Assembly (NCBI RefSeq): GCF_000010805.1
Contig: NC_012522.1
Location: forward strand, 5,518,001-5,582,000
DNA: 64,000 nucleotides
Source of the DNA: Rhodococcus opacus B4
GTDB lineage: Bacteria > Actinomycetota > Actinomycetes > Mycobacteriales > Mycobacteriaceae
Direction of reading: 5' to 3'
Shown here one piece after another: positions 24,734-35,660 of the stretch; positions within the stretch are counted from its first letter, which is position 1; each line of letters starts with the position of its first letter. The notes beneath the pieces were generated by a model. That model did not search any database, was not told the origin of the DNA, and worked only from the letters and a program-made list of their open reading frames with translations. A program made the position numbers and the translations under genes.

Positions 24734-25429
24734 ATGCCGGACAATGTGGAAACCGCCGCGTCGCCCCAGGGTGACGGCCGCGCCACGCGCTGGGAGGACC
24801 ACAAGGCGGAACGCCGCAGCCGGATTCTCGAAGCCGCGATGGATGCCATCAACGAGAACGGCCCCGACGTCGGTGTCCAGCAGATCGCGAACCGCGCCGA
24901 CGTGCCGCGGTCGGTGGTCTACCGGATCTTCACCGATCGCGGTGACCTCGACGAGCAGTTGCGCGGACGCATCATCGAGCGGCTGATGGCCGACCTCGCA
25001 CCCACGCTGACGCCGGAGGGCACCGTGGGTGAGGCGATCGCGCGGGCCGTCGAGACGTACCTGCGGTGGATCGTCGAATACCCGCGCCTCCACCAATTCC
25101 TCGGCACCGGATCCCCGAGCAGGCGCACCACCGGCTCGCGCGTCGTGACGGGCACGAAGACCGCGATCGCACTCCAGTTGTCGGGCCTGCTCGCGACGGT
25201 GCTCGACGCGGTCGCCGGCAATTCCGATCTGGCCGAGTCGCTGGCGTTCGGATTGGTCGGACTCGTCGATGCAAGCGTCAACCGCTGGCTGAGCAACCCG
25301 CAGTCGGCGCTCGGCAGCGACGAACTGGCGGAGTTCCTCGAGGTGTCGATCTGGCAAGTGCTGCACGGCAATCTGACGCGGATCGGCGTCACCATCGACC
25401 CGTCGACCCCGGTGTCGGAACTACAGTAG
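24734..25429 (+). CDS. TetR-family transcriptional regulator of the beta-oxidation operon
   Basis: The 231-residue protein has an N-terminal TetR helix-turn-helix (RRSRILEAAMDAINENG, VGVQQIANRADVPRSVVYRIF, about residues 27-75) and a helical ligand domain. It is divergent from the thiolase operon with an inverted repeat between the two starts, so it most likely regulates itself and that operon. The ligand is probably an acyl-CoA pathway intermediate, by analogy with KstR-type regulators. Confidence 0.88.
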   Translation: MPDNVETAASPQGDGRATRWEDHKAERRSRILEAAMDAINENGPDVGVQQIANRADVPRSVVYRIFTDRGDLDEQLRGRIIERLMADLAPTLTPEGTVGEAIARAVETYLRWIVEYPRLHQFLGTGSPSRRTTGSRVVTGTKTAIALQLSGLLATVLDAVAGNSDLAESLAFGLVGLVDASVNRWLSNPQSALGSDELAEFLEVSIWQVLHGNLTRIGVTIDPSTPVSELQ

Positions 25430-25452
25430 TCGGACGGGCATGGCCAGCTACC

Positions 25453-27744
<2,292 letters not shown>

Positions 27745-29007
27745 TCAGTTCGACCCCGTGAACGTCAGCCACAGCAGCGACACGTTGAGCACGACGATCA
27801 GCGACGCCGCCACCCAGGCGGCGACCGTGGTGGCCGCCGCGTTGCGGTGGACTCCCATCAGGTCGCGGGCCGACGTCATCCGCACGAGCGGGATCACGGC
27901 GAACGGGATGCACAGGCTCAGGACCACCTGGCTGAGGACGAGCGCGAACGTCGGATCGACGCCGACCGCGAGCACGACGAGCGCTGGGATCAGCGTGACC
28001 ACCCGGCGCAGCAGCAGCGGGATCCGCATCGACAGCAGGCCGTACATGATCTCGGATCCGGCCGCGCAGCCGATCGACGTGGAGGCCAGGCCGGACGCCA
28101 GCAGTCCCACGGCGAAAATGACCGCGACGGTGGGGCCGAGTGAGTTCTGGATGGCGGCGTGGGCGCCGTCGATCGAATCGGTGCCGGGAATGCCGCGCAG
28201 GGCCGAGGCGGCGAGCAGCAGCATGCCGATGTTCACCGCACCCGCCACGATCAGCGCACCGACCACGTCCCACTTCGTGACCCGCAGCAGTCGTGCGAGG
28301 CGCGGGCCTTCGAGGTCGTTGCCGTGCCGGTCGCGCGCGAGGGCGCTGTGGAGGTAGATGGCGTGCGGCATCACCGTGGCGCCGAGCATGCTCGCGGCCA
28401 GCAGCACCGTCTCGGTGCCCTCGAACCGCGGCACGAGACCGGCGAGTGCCTCCGTGCCCGACACGTCGGTGAACGCCAGTCCGGTGAGGAACCCGACGGT
28501 GATGATCGTGAGGAGTCCCATCACGACGAACTCGAACGTCCGCTGGCCGCGGCGGCTCTGGATCGACAGGATGCCCATCGACACGACGCCCGTGATGAGG
28601 CCCCCGACGAAGAGGGGAACGCCGAACAGGAGGTTGAGTGCGATCGCACCGCCGATCACCTCGGCGAGGTCGGTGGCGACCGCCATCGCCTCCGCCTGTA
28701 ACCAGAACGCACGGCGGTTGCCGGTCCGCAGGCGTGTGCCCAGCATCTCCGGCAGCGATTTGCCGGTGACCAGCCCGAGCTTGGCGGACAGGTACTGCAC
28801 CAGCACGGCCATGGCGTTGGCGAGCACCAGGACCCAGACGAGCAGGTACCCGTACTTCGCGCCCGCGGTGAGGTTGGCGGCCACGTTTCCGGGGTCGACG
28901 TACGCGATGGCGGCCACGAAGGCGGGTCCGAGGAGCGCGACCGTCCGGAGACTGCCCTTGCGGGGCCTGCGGCGCGGGAGGAGAGGGCTGGGGGCCTCGA
29001 TGCTCAC
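27745..29007 (-). CDS. mntH: NRAMP-family divalent metal transporter
   Basis: The 420-residue protein imports Mn2+ (and Fe2+) with protons. Family signatures are visible: YVDPGNVAANLTAGAKYG in the first membrane helix, ATVMPHAIYLHSAL in helix 6 and a GLLASGLASTSIG segment. Eleven hydrophobic segments are predicted by eye. The GTG start gives the usual length. The gene is convergent with the kinase gene and divergent from the monooxygenase gene. No metal-regulator box was identified with confidence. Confidence 0.93.
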   Translation of the reverse strand: MSIEAPSPLLPRRRPRKGSLRTVALLGPAFVAAIAYVDPGNVAANLTAGAKYGYLLVWVLVLANAMAVLVQYLSAKLGLVTGKSLPEMLGTRLRTGNRRAFWLQAEAMAVATDLAEVIGGAIALNLLFGVPLFVGGLITGVVSMGILSIQSRRGQRTFEFVVMGLLTIITVGFLTGLAFTDVSGTEALAGLVPRFEGTETVLLAASMLGATVMPHAIYLHSALARDRHGNDLEGPRLARLLRVTKWDVVGALIVAGAVNIGMLLLAASALRGIPGTDSIDGAHAAIQNSLGPTVAVIFAVGLLASGLASTSIGCAAGSEIMYGLLSMRIPLLLRRVVTLIPALVVLAVGVDPTFALVLSQVVLSLCIPFAVIPLVRMTSARDLMGVHRNAAATTVAAWVAASLIVVLNVSLLWLTFTGSN

Positions 29008-29126
29008 GGAGCTCCTGATCGTGGTCGCACGGGTCTACCTGCTGATTCGTATCTCCGCACTATAGATTTAGGTACCACGAACTTTCAAGTGCGGAGTGTG
29101 GATCGGCATGCCGGGGCTATATTGAC

Positions 29127-29140
29127 TAGAACGTGTTCTA
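29127..29140. promoter_or_regulatory. KstR-type operator
   Basis: TAGAACGTGTTCTA is a palindrome (apart from the central pair) that exactly fits the published KstR consensus TnnAACnnGTTnnA. KstR represses cholesterol catabolism genes in mycobacteria and rhodococci until bound by a steroid CoA ester. The site lies 24 bp upstream of the monooxygenase ATG. It could also affect mntH, whose start is 120 bp away on the other side. Confidence 0.75.
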
Positions 29141-29163
29141 ATCACGGTGGAAGGGGAGCCCCG

Positions 29164-30342
29164 ATGGGTCAGGTTCTCGACAGAATCGAAGCCGTCGCCG
29201 ACGAGATTCGCGGGCAGGCCGTCCGGTCGGAGGCGGACTGCCGGCTCACCGAGACCGCCGCAGGCCTCCTGCGCGACTCCGGGGCGATCCGATTGCTGCA
29301 GCCCAAGCTCTACGGCGGCTACGAGGTCCACCCCCGCGAGTTCGCCGAGACCGTCATGGGAGTCGCCGCACTCGACGGTGCGAGCGGATGGGTCACCGGG
29401 ATCGTCGGCGTGCACCCGTGGGAACTGGCGTTCGCCGACCCACAGGTGCAGGAGGAGATCTGGGGCGAGGACAACGACACGTGGATGGCGTCCCCGTATG
29501 CGCCCATGGGTGTCGCGACACCGGTCGACGGCGGATACGTCCTGAACGGGCGGTGGTCGTTCTCGTCCGGAACCGACCACTGTCAGTGGGCCTTCCTCGG
29601 GGCGATGGTCGGCGACGGCGAGGGTGGCATCGCGATGCCGCCGTCGTCGCTGCACGTGATCCTGCCGCGCACCGACTATCAGATCGTCGAGGACACGTGG
29701 GACGTCATCGGACTGCGCGGAACGGGAAGCAAGGACCTGATCGTCGACGGTGCGTTCGTCCCGGGTTACCGGACGCTGAGCGCGTCGAAGGTGATGGACG
29801 GGCGGGCGCAGAAGGAGGCGGGCAGGCCGGAACCGCTGTACAACATGCCGTATTCGTGCATGTTCCCGCTCGGCATCACCGCCGCCGTCATCGGCATCAC
29901 CGAGGGCGCGCTGGCCTGTCACATCGCGGTGCAGAAGGACCGCGTCGCCATCACGGGGCAGAAGATCAAGGAGGATCCCTACGTGCTCAGCGCGATCGGG
30001 GAGTCCGCCGCCGAGATCAATGCGTCGCGGGTCTCCCTCATCGAGACCGCAGACCGGTTCTACGACAAGGTCGACGCGGGCAAGGAGGTCACGTTCGAGG
30101 AGCGTGCGATCGGACGCCGCACCCAGATCGCAGCGGCCTGGCGCGCGGTGCGTGCGGTGGACGAGATCTTCGCGCGGGCCGGCGGCGGCGCGTTGCACTA
30201 CAAGACTCCGATGCAGCGTTTCTGGCGGGACGCGCACGCAGGTCTGGCCCACGCGGTCCACGTGCCCGGACCGACCAACCACGCGAGCGCGCTCACCCAG
30301 CTCGGCGGCGAACCGCAGGGGATGATGCGCGCCATGATCTAG
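29164..30342 (+). CDS. HsaA-like flavin-dependent monooxygenase (acyl-CoA dehydrogenase fold)
   Basis: The 393-residue protein has the fold of acyl-CoA dehydrogenases but resembles group-D flavin monooxygenases such as HsaA, the oxygenase that hydroxylates the phenolic steroid intermediate 3-HSA. Shared features are ASGWVTGIVGVHPWELAF, WGEDNDTW, YAPMG, WSFSSGTDHCQWAF, GLRGTGSKDLIV and the C-terminal QRFWRDAHAG. The start ATG follows a GGAAGGGGAG ribosome site. No flavin reductase (HsaB) gene is adjacent. The KstR-type site upstream links it to steroid breakdown. It is probably a paralogue rather than the main hsaA. Confidence 0.85.
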   Translation: MGQVLDRIEAVADEIRGQAVRSEADCRLTETAAGLLRDSGAIRLLQPKLYGGYEVHPREFAETVMGVAALDGASGWVTGIVGVHPWELAFADPQVQEEIWGEDNDTWMASPYAPMGVATPVDGGYVLNGRWSFSSGTDHCQWAFLGAMVGDGEGGIAMPPSSLHVILPRTDYQIVEDTWDVIGLRGTGSKDLIVDGAFVPGYRTLSASKVMDGRAQKEAGRPEPLYNMPYSCMFPLGITAAVIGITEGALACHIAVQKDRVAITGQKIKEDPYVLSAIGESAAEINASRVSLIETADRFYDKVDAGKEVTFEERAIGRRTQIAAAWRAVRAVDEIFARAGGGALHYKTPMQRFWRDAHAGLAHAVHVPGPTNHASALTQLGGEPQGMMRAMI

Positions 30343-30344
30343 AC

Positions 30345-30373
30345 GCCGGGAGGCCGAGTCTCGGCCTCCCGGC
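30345..30373. terminator. Bidirectional hairpin between convergent genes
   Basis: GCCGGGAGGCCGAG (30345-30358) pairs perfectly with CTCGGCCTCCCGGC (30360-30373). It lies between the monooxygenase stop (30342) and the metY stop (30380), so it can terminate both transcripts. There is no T-tract, which is usual in high-GC actinobacteria. Confidence 0.75.
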
Positions 30374-30379
30374 ATCGGA

Positions 30380-31681
30380 TCAGACTGCGGCCGCGGCGAA
30401 TCCGGTCTCGAGGTCGGCGAGGATGTCGTCGATCCCCTCGATGCCGACGGCGAGCCGGACCAGTCCCGGCGTCACACCGGCAGCGAGCTGCTCCTCCGGG
30501 GTGAGCTGCGAGTGCGTCGTCGACGCGGGGTGGATCACCAGCGAGCGTACGTCGCCGATGTTCGCGACGTGGCTGTGCAGGGTGAGTGCGTTGACGAACT
30601 TCTTGCCGGCATCCACACCGCCCGCCAGTTCGAACGTCACGATCGCGCCCGGACCCTTCGGGGTGAGTTGCCGTGCGCGCTCGTGCCACTGCGAGGACGG
30701 CAGGCCCGCGTACGCCACGGACGTCACCTCCGCGCGTGCCTCGAGGAACTCCGCGACCTTCTGCGCGTTGGCGACGTGCCGCTCCACGCGCAGGCTGAGG
30801 GTCTCGATGCCCTGCGCGATGAGGAACGCGTTGAACGGGGCGACCGCGGAACCGAGGTCGCGCAGCAACTGCACGCGAGCCTTCAGCGCGTAGGCCGGGG
30901 CGCCGAGGTCCGCGAAGACGACACCGTGGTAGCTCGGGTCCGGGGTGGTGAAATTGCCGTGCCGGCCCTGGGTCCAGTCGAACGTGCCGCCGTCGACGAT
31001 GACGCCGGCGATCGCGGTGCCGTGGCCGCCGAGGTATTTGGTGGCCGAATGCACCACGATGTCGGCGCCGTGCTTCAACGGCTGCAGCAGGTACGGGGTG
31101 GCCACCGTGTTGTCGACGATCAGCGGGATCCCGTTGTCGTGGCCCACCTTCGAGATGCCCGGGATGTCCAGGACGTGGTTCTTCGGGTTGGCGATCGTCT
31201 CGCCGTAGAACGCCTTCGTGTTCGGGCGGACGGCGCTGCGCCACTGCTCGAGATCGTCGGGGTCTTCGACGAACGACACCTCGATGCCGAGCTTGGGCAG
31301 CGTGTAGTGGAAGAGGTTGTACGTGCCGCCGTAGAGGTACGGGCTGGAGACGATGTGATCGCCTGCCTCCGCGAGATTCAGTACCGCAAAGGTTTCCGCG
31401 GCCTGCCCCGAGGACAGGAGCAGGGCGGCGACGCCGCCCTCGAGGGCGGCGATGCGCTGTTCGACCGCGTCCTGGGTGGGGTTCATGATGCGGGTGTAGA
31501 TGTTGCCGGGCTCGGCCAGACCGAACAGCGCGGCAGCGTGATCGGTGCTGTCGAACGTGTACGAGGTGGTCTGGTAGATCGGCAGCGCCCGCGCCTTGGT
31601 GGTCGCGTCGGACGTCTGCCCGGCGTGGATCTGCTTGGTCTCGAACGACCAGTTGGCGGTGGGATCGATGCTCTCGGTCAC
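30380..31681 (-). CDS. metY: O-acetylhomoserine (thiol)-lyase
   Basis: The 433-residue PLP enzyme makes homocysteine (or methionine) from O-acetylhomoserine and a sulfur donor, with release of acetate. The Cys/Met metabolism PLP domain is clear: YTRIMNPTQDAVEQRIAALE, GTYNLFHYTLPKLGIEV, VDNTVATPYL and the PLP lysine Lys215 in HSATKYLGGHG. The length (about 430) fits MetY better than the shorter MetB/MetC. It lies 40 bp after the OsmC gene, behind a leader peptide and attenuator-like hairpin, so sulfur-dependent control is likely. Confidence 0.92.
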   Translation of the reverse strand: MTESIDPTANWSFETKQIHAGQTSDATTKARALPIYQTTSYTFDSTDHAAALFGLAEPGNIYTRIMNPTQDAVEQRIAALEGGVAALLLSSGQAAETFAVLNLAEAGDHIVSSPYLYGGTYNLFHYTLPKLGIEVSFVEDPDDLEQWRSAVRPNTKAFYGETIANPKNHVLDIPGISKVGHDNGIPLIVDNTVATPYLLQPLKHGADIVVHSATKYLGGHGTAIAGVIVDGGTFDWTQGRHGNFTTPDPSYHGVVFADLGAPAYALKARVQLLRDLGSAVAPFNAFLIAQGIETLSLRVERHVANAQKVAEFLEARAEVTSVAYAGLPSSQWHERARQLTPKGPGAIVTFELAGGVDAGKKFVNALTLHSHVANIGDVRSLVIHPASTTHSQLTPEEQLAAGVTPGLVRLAVGIEGIDDILADLETGFAAAAV

Positions 31682-31721
31682 GAGTGGTGTCCTCCGGGTT
31701 CGGTGCAGTGGATGTGGTGAA

Positions 31722-32117
31722 TCAGTTGTCGCCGGTGAGTGTTTCGACCACGGTGGAGACCGGGGTCGGATTGCGGGTCAGGTCGAGGACGGGGCAGTGC
31801 GCGTCGACCGCTTCCTGCAATTCGAGGTAGCGCTCCCGGGATTCCGGTCCGGTGAGCGGGACGACGACCCGCACTTCGCCGAACCCGGCGCGGACGGCGT
31901 CGTCGAAGCCGAAGAACCCGCGCACGTCGAGGTCGCCCTCCGCGGGCGGCTCGTCCACCTCGATGCTGTACCTGCCGAGCGAGACGGTGCTCGCGACGGC
32001 GTCGTGTGCCTGCGCGGAGGCGGCGAAGACGACGTGCGCGTTCGCGGCATCTTGCGAGACGGCGTCACGGGTGGCGGCGATGACGGACGTGAGATGTGAA
32101 ACGGATGCGGTGGTCAT
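31722..32117 (-). CDS. OsmC family protein
   Basis: The 131-residue protein has the OsmC/Ohr-type alpha-beta fold: a strand segment VSLGRYSIEVDEPP, FFGFDDAVRAGFGEVRVVVP, then a helix and the C-terminal DAHCPVLDLTRNPTPV. Only one cysteine is present, in HCPVLD, whereas peroxidatic OsmC/Ohr proteins have two. It may therefore act on sulfur compounds rather than peroxides by the usual mechanism. It is the first gene after the leader/attenuator and probably shares a transcript with metY. Confidence 0.82.
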   Translation of the reverse strand: MTTASVSHLTSVIAATRDAVSQDAANAHVVFAASAQAHDAVASTVSLGRYSIEVDEPPAEGDLDVRGFFGFDDAVRAGFGEVRVVVPLTGPESRERYLELQEAVDAHCPVLDLTRNPTPVSTVVETLTGDN

Positions 32118-32157
32118 GACAGACGAATCCTCCGAAATCGTGGGTGTGCAGGAAGAA

Positions 32158-32206
32158 CCCGGCGTGGAGAGAAGTCACGCCGGGACGGGTCCGATCAGGA
32201 GATCGG
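32158..32206 (-). terminator. Attenuator-like hairpins before the OsmC-metY genes
   Basis: Two stems lie between the leader peptide and the OsmC gene. CCGATC/GATCGG (32191-32196 with 32201-32206, loop of 4) covers the leader stop codon. A 9-bp stem, CCCGGCGTG/CACGCCGGG (32158-32166 with 32176-32184, loop of 9), follows. In the direction of transcription the second stem is followed by TTCTTCC, a weak terminator tail. Ribosome position on the leader could decide whether transcription continues. This is inference from the arrangement. Confidence 0.6.
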
Positions 32207-32278
32207 ACACCGCGAGGTACACACCAGAGCGAAATCGACATGGCGGCGCCGCGTCAGCAGCTCACCTGAGTCGATCAC
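32195..32278 (-). CDS. Putative cysteine-containing leader peptide (27 aa)
   Basis: The frame with GTG at 32278 encodes a short peptide ending RRHVDFALVCTSRCPIS. Arg-rich peptides with the RRHVD motif followed by cysteine codons are known as leader peptides ahead of sulfur-metabolism genes in Actinobacteria. Here two Cys codons lie just before a hairpin that overlaps the stop, and OsmC and metY follow. The exact start is uncertain because no strong ribosome site is seen. It is too short for standard gene finders. Confidence 0.6.
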   Translation of the reverse strand: MIDSGELLTRRRHVDFALVCTSRCPIS

Positions 32279-32349
32279 ACCGGATTCGGTCACGGATGAG
32301 ACTGTAACCGCACGACACGCATTCCGACCAGTCCCATAGGAAATTCCGC

Positions 32350-33759
32350 TCACCCAGTGGGCAGCGCGCGGCACAGGGTGTCGAGCGTGGCCGAGAAGCG
32401 CGCCGACGACGGCGTGCTGTAGCCGACGACGAGGCCGTCGGGCCGGTTCGCGGGACCGTCCGGATGACGGAACGTGCGCAGACCCTCCACCGCGAGACCG
32501 AGGGCCGCGGCCCGCTCGAGGGTGGCCGCCTCCGTCCCGGCGGGAAGTTCGAGGACGGCATGCAACCCGGCCGCGATGCCGGTGACGCGCACGTGGGGTG
32601 CGCGGGCGGCGAGGATCTCGACGAGGGTGTCGCGCCGGCGGCGGTACAGGGTGCGCATCCGGCGGACGTGCCGGTCGAATGCGCCCCGCTCGATGAAATC
32701 GGCGAGGGTGAGCTGGTCCGTCGCACTGACCCATCGCTCGTACATGCCCTTGACTGCCAGGACGTCGTCGACGAGGTGTTCCGGCAGCACCATCCATCCC
32801 ACCCGGATCGCGGGAGACAGGGACTTGCTCACCGTGCCCAGATACGCCACCTGGTCCGGGGCGAGACCCTGCAGGGCGCCGACGGGCTGCCGGTCGTACC
32901 GGAACTCACCGTCGTAGTCGTCCTCGATCACGATCCCACCCGTGGTACGCGCCCAGTCCACGAAAGCCGTTCTCCTGCCGGGATGGAGCGGTCCGCCTGT
33001 GGGGAACTGATGCGCCGGGGTCAGCAGGCACGCCGAGAGTCGTTGCCCCGTCGGATCCGGGGGTAGGGCGCCGCGGTGATCGAGGTGCAGGGGGAGGGTG
33101 ACGACTCCGGCGTCGCCGAGGAGGTCGCGATGGAAGTGCAGCCCGTATCCTTCGACGGCCATCGGTCCCTGCACGGCGCGGGCGAGCAACCACAGCCCGT
33201 GCCCCGAGCTCGCGCTCACCACGATGCGGTCCGGGTCGGTGCGCACTCCTCGTGCGCGGGAGAGGTATTCGGCGAGGGCGCGACGGAGTTCGGGGCGGCC
33301 GCGAGGGTCGCCGGGACCGAACGCGTCGTTGGGCGCCGCGGTGAGCGCCCGGCGGGCCGACGCCATCCAGGCGGCCCGCGGAAATTCCGCGACGTCGGGC
33401 GAACCGGGCAGCAGGCTCCACTCGGGCCGGGGTGCGGCCGCCGGGCGGGTCTGCGGGCCGTGGGCGGGCTCGCGTGCCCGATCGGCGACCCGGGTCCCCG
33501 ATCCCTGCCGGGCGGTGAGCCAGCCCTCCGCGACGAGTTCGGAGTACGCCTCGGCCACGGTGTTGCGGGCGACGCCGAGGTCGAGGGCCAGCGTGCGGGA
33601 CGGCGGAAGGGTGGTGCCCGCGACGAGCCGTCCCGAGCGAATCGATTCGCGCAGCGCGGACACCAGTGTGGCGCGCACCCCGGACGAGCGTCCCTCGGCG
33701 GCCGCGGTGAGGTCGAGATGGAGGTCGCGTCCCAGGCCCGAATTGGCCCAAGTTTTCAT
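32350..33759 (-). CDS. MocR-type regulator (GntR-aminotransferase fusion)
   Basis: The 469-residue protein joins an N-terminal GntR winged helix (RESIRSGRLVAGTTLPPSRT, LGVARNTVAEAYSELVAEGW, about residues 30-90) to a class-I aminotransferase domain (about 110-465). The aminotransferase domain carries VIEDDYDGEFRYDR and the PLP-lysine region YLGTVSKSLSPAIRVGW. MocR/PdxR proteins use PLP to sense vitamin B6 or amino-acid derivatives and usually regulate the divergent gene. Here that is the AhpD-like gene at 33809, 49 bp away. Confidence 0.9.
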   Translation of the reverse strand: MKTWANSGLGRDLHLDLTAAAEGRSSGVRATLVSALRESIRSGRLVAGTTLPPSRTLALDLGVARNTVAEAYSELVAEGWLTARQGSGTRVADRAREPAHGPQTRPAAAPRPEWSLLPGSPDVAEFPRAAWMASARRALTAAPNDAFGPGDPRGRPELRRALAEYLSRARGVRTDPDRIVVSASSGHGLWLLARAVQGPMAVEGYGLHFHRDLLGDAGVVTLPLHLDHRGALPPDPTGQRLSACLLTPAHQFPTGGPLHPGRRTAFVDWARTTGGIVIEDDYDGEFRYDRQPVGALQGLAPDQVAYLGTVSKSLSPAIRVGWMVLPEHLVDDVLAVKGMYERWVSATDQLTLADFIERGAFDRHVRRMRTLYRRRRDTLVEILAARAPHVRVTGIAAGLHAVLELPAGTEAATLERAAALGLAVEGLRTFRHPDGPANRPDGLVVGYSTPSSARFSATLDTLCRALPTG

Positions 33760-33808
33760 GCCTGAATTGAACCACGGCGATGGGCTATTCTGCGCCTACC
33801 GTTCTCCT

Positions 33809-34267
33809 ATGACCACAACAGAGCGCAAGACCCGAGTCGACCTCGCACGCAAGGCCCCCGCCGTCTACAAGGCGATGATCGCCCTCGACGCCGCCGCACG
33901 GCAGGGCCTCGACCCGGAGCTGGTCGAGCTGGTGCTCACCCGGTGCTCCCAGATCAACCACTGCGCGTGGTGCATCGACATGCACACCGCCGATGCCCGG
34001 ACGATCGGCATCAGCGAACAGAAGCTGTACCTGCTCAATGCGTGGGAAGAAGCGCACGGGCTGTACTCCGACAAGGAGCGCGCGGCGTTCGCGCTCGCCG
34101 AGGCGATCACGGTGCTGACCGACGGCTTCGTTCCCGATTCGGTGTACGAGGAGGCGGAGGAATACTTCGACGAGACGGAACTGGCGCAGCTCATCTCCCT
34201 CGTGCTCACGATCAACGCGTGGAATCGCATCGCCGTGAGCACGAGGAAGACCCCGCGGGTGCGCTGA
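33809..34267 (+). CDS. Carboxymuconolactone decarboxylase / AhpD-like protein
   Basis: The 152-residue protein has the AhpD-type core with the redox pair Cys52 and Cys55 in NHCAWCIDMH and His59. This is the catalytic motif of alkylhydroperoxidase-like CMD proteins. A second helix pair (ALAEAITVLTDG, AQLISLVLTINAWNRIAV) completes the fold. It probably reduces peroxides or acts in redox defence, and its divergent MocR neighbour probably regulates it. Only a weak ribosome site is seen. Confidence 0.88.
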   Translation: MTTTERKTRVDLARKAPAVYKAMIALDAAARQGLDPELVELVLTRCSQINHCAWCIDMHTADARTIGISEQKLYLLNAWEEAHGLYSDKERAAFALAEAITVLTDGFVPDSVYEEAEEYFDETELAQLISLVLTINAWNRIAVSTRKTPRVR

Positions 34268-34286
34268 GTGCGGCAGCGGCGTCCGC

Positions 34287-35492
34287 TCAGAAGTTTCCGC
34301 GGGCGGCCTGTTCGCGTTCGATGGCTTCGAAGAGGGCTTTGAAGTTGCCGATGCCGAAGCCGAGGGAGCCGTGGCGTTCGATGAGTTCGAAGAACACGGT
34401 GGGCCGGTCGACGAGGGGTTTGGTGAAGATCTGCAGCAGGTAGCCGTCCTCGTCGCGGTCGACGAGGATGCCGCGTTTCTGCAACTCCTCGATCGGGGCG
34501 CGGACGTTACCGATCCGCGCCCGCAGTTCCGGGTCCTGGTAGTAGGAGTCGGGGGTGGCCAGGAATTCGACGCCCTCGGCGGTGAGGCGGTCCACGGCGG
34601 TGAGGATGTCGTTGGTGGCCAGCGCCAGGTGCTGGGCGCCGGGGCCGCCGTAGAAGTCGAGGTATTCGTCGATCTGCGAGCGTTTCTTCGCGATCGCGGG
34701 TTCGTTGAGCGGGAACTTCACCCGGTGGTTGCCGTTGGAGACGACCTTGGACATCAGTGCGGAGTAGTCGGTGGCGATGTCCTCGCCGACGAACTCGGCC
34801 ATGTTCGTAAAGCCCATGACCCGGTTGTAGAAGTCGACCCAGTGGTCCATCCGGCCGAGTTCGACGTTGCCGACGACGTGGTCGAGGGCCTGGAACAGGC
34901 GTTTGGGGGCGCCGTCGCGCTTGGTGTGCGAGGAGGTGCGTGCGATGTAGCCGGGCAGGTAGGGGCCGGTGTAGTGGGTGCGGTCGACGAGGGTGTGCCG
35001 GGTGTCGCCGTAGGTGGCGATCGCGGCGAGCCGGACGGTGCCGTGCTCGTCGGTCATGTCGTGGGGTTCGTCGAGGACGACGGCGCCCTGGGCGCGGGCG
35101 TGGGCGATGCACTTGTCGACGTCGGGCACCGACAACGCGATGTCGACGACGCCGTCGCCGTGGGCGCGGTGGTGTTCGATCAGCGGGCTCTGGGGGTCGA
35201 CGGCGCCCTGGATGACGAAGCGGACGGCGCCGGATTCGAGGACGAAGCTGTGGTGGTCGCGGTTGCCGGTGGTGGGCCCGGAGTAGGCGACGAGGGTCAT
35301 CCCGAACGCGGACTGGAAGTAGTGGGCGGTCTGGGTGGCGTTGCCGACCACCCAGACGACGGCGTCCCAGCCGCTGACCGGGAACGGGTCGCGGGTGCCG
35401 TCGTATTCGACGAGCCCGACCAGTTGCTCGAGCTGGCCGAGGTCGAGACCTGCCAGGCGTTCCTTGTCGGTGAGGGTCTGCTCGATCGTCAT
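34287..35492 (-). CDS. hpd: 4-hydroxyphenylpyruvate dioxygenase
   Basis: The 401-residue enzyme converts 4-hydroxyphenylpyruvate to homogentisate in tyrosine breakdown. Two vicinal-oxygen-chelate domains are visible. The iron ligands fall in QALDHVVGNVE, PGAQHLALATND and TVFFELIERHG, and the C-terminus GFGIGNFKALFEAIEREQ is typical. The ATG at 35492 (MTIEQTLTDKERL) follows an AAGGAAAGG site. The upstream divergent IclR gene is the likely regulator. The homogentisate pathway genes are not in the window. Confidence 0.96.
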   Translation of the reverse strand: MTIEQTLTDKERLAGLDLGQLEQLVGLVEYDGTRDPFPVSGWDAVVWVVGNATQTAHYFQSAFGMTLVAYSGPTTGNRDHHSFVLESGAVRFVIQGAVDPQSPLIEHHRAHGDGVVDIALSVPDVDKCIAHARAQGAVVLDEPHDMTDEHGTVRLAAIATYGDTRHTLVDRTHYTGPYLPGYIARTSSHTKRDGAPKRLFQALDHVVGNVELGRMDHWVDFYNRVMGFTNMAEFVGEDIATDYSALMSKVVSNGNHRVKFPLNEPAIAKKRSQIDEYLDFYGGPGAQHLALATNDILTAVDRLTAEGVEFLATPDSYYQDPELRARIGNVRAPIEELQKRGILVDRDEDGYLLQIFTKPLVDRPTVFFELIERHGSLGFGIGNFKALFEAIEREQAARGNF

Positions 35493-35660
35493 GCTGGTGC
35501 CTTTCCTTGCAAGGGTTTTCGGATACGGAGAAGGGGAGTGCGACTGCGCACCGGGGAAGTGGCGAATGCCTGACACAGAGGTAACCGGCCCCCGATCCCG
35601 TCGTCAACCGGCACCCCGACAACTAGCCGCATCGACGGATGAGAGCGGCGCCGCCCCCGC

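Noticed and set aside
32118..32350. SAM riboswitch upstream of the OsmC-metY genes
   Set aside because: SAM riboswitches occur before metY genes in some actinobacteria. Here the leader instead contains a short reading frame with Cys codons and two simple stems, and no multi-helix aptamer was apparent.
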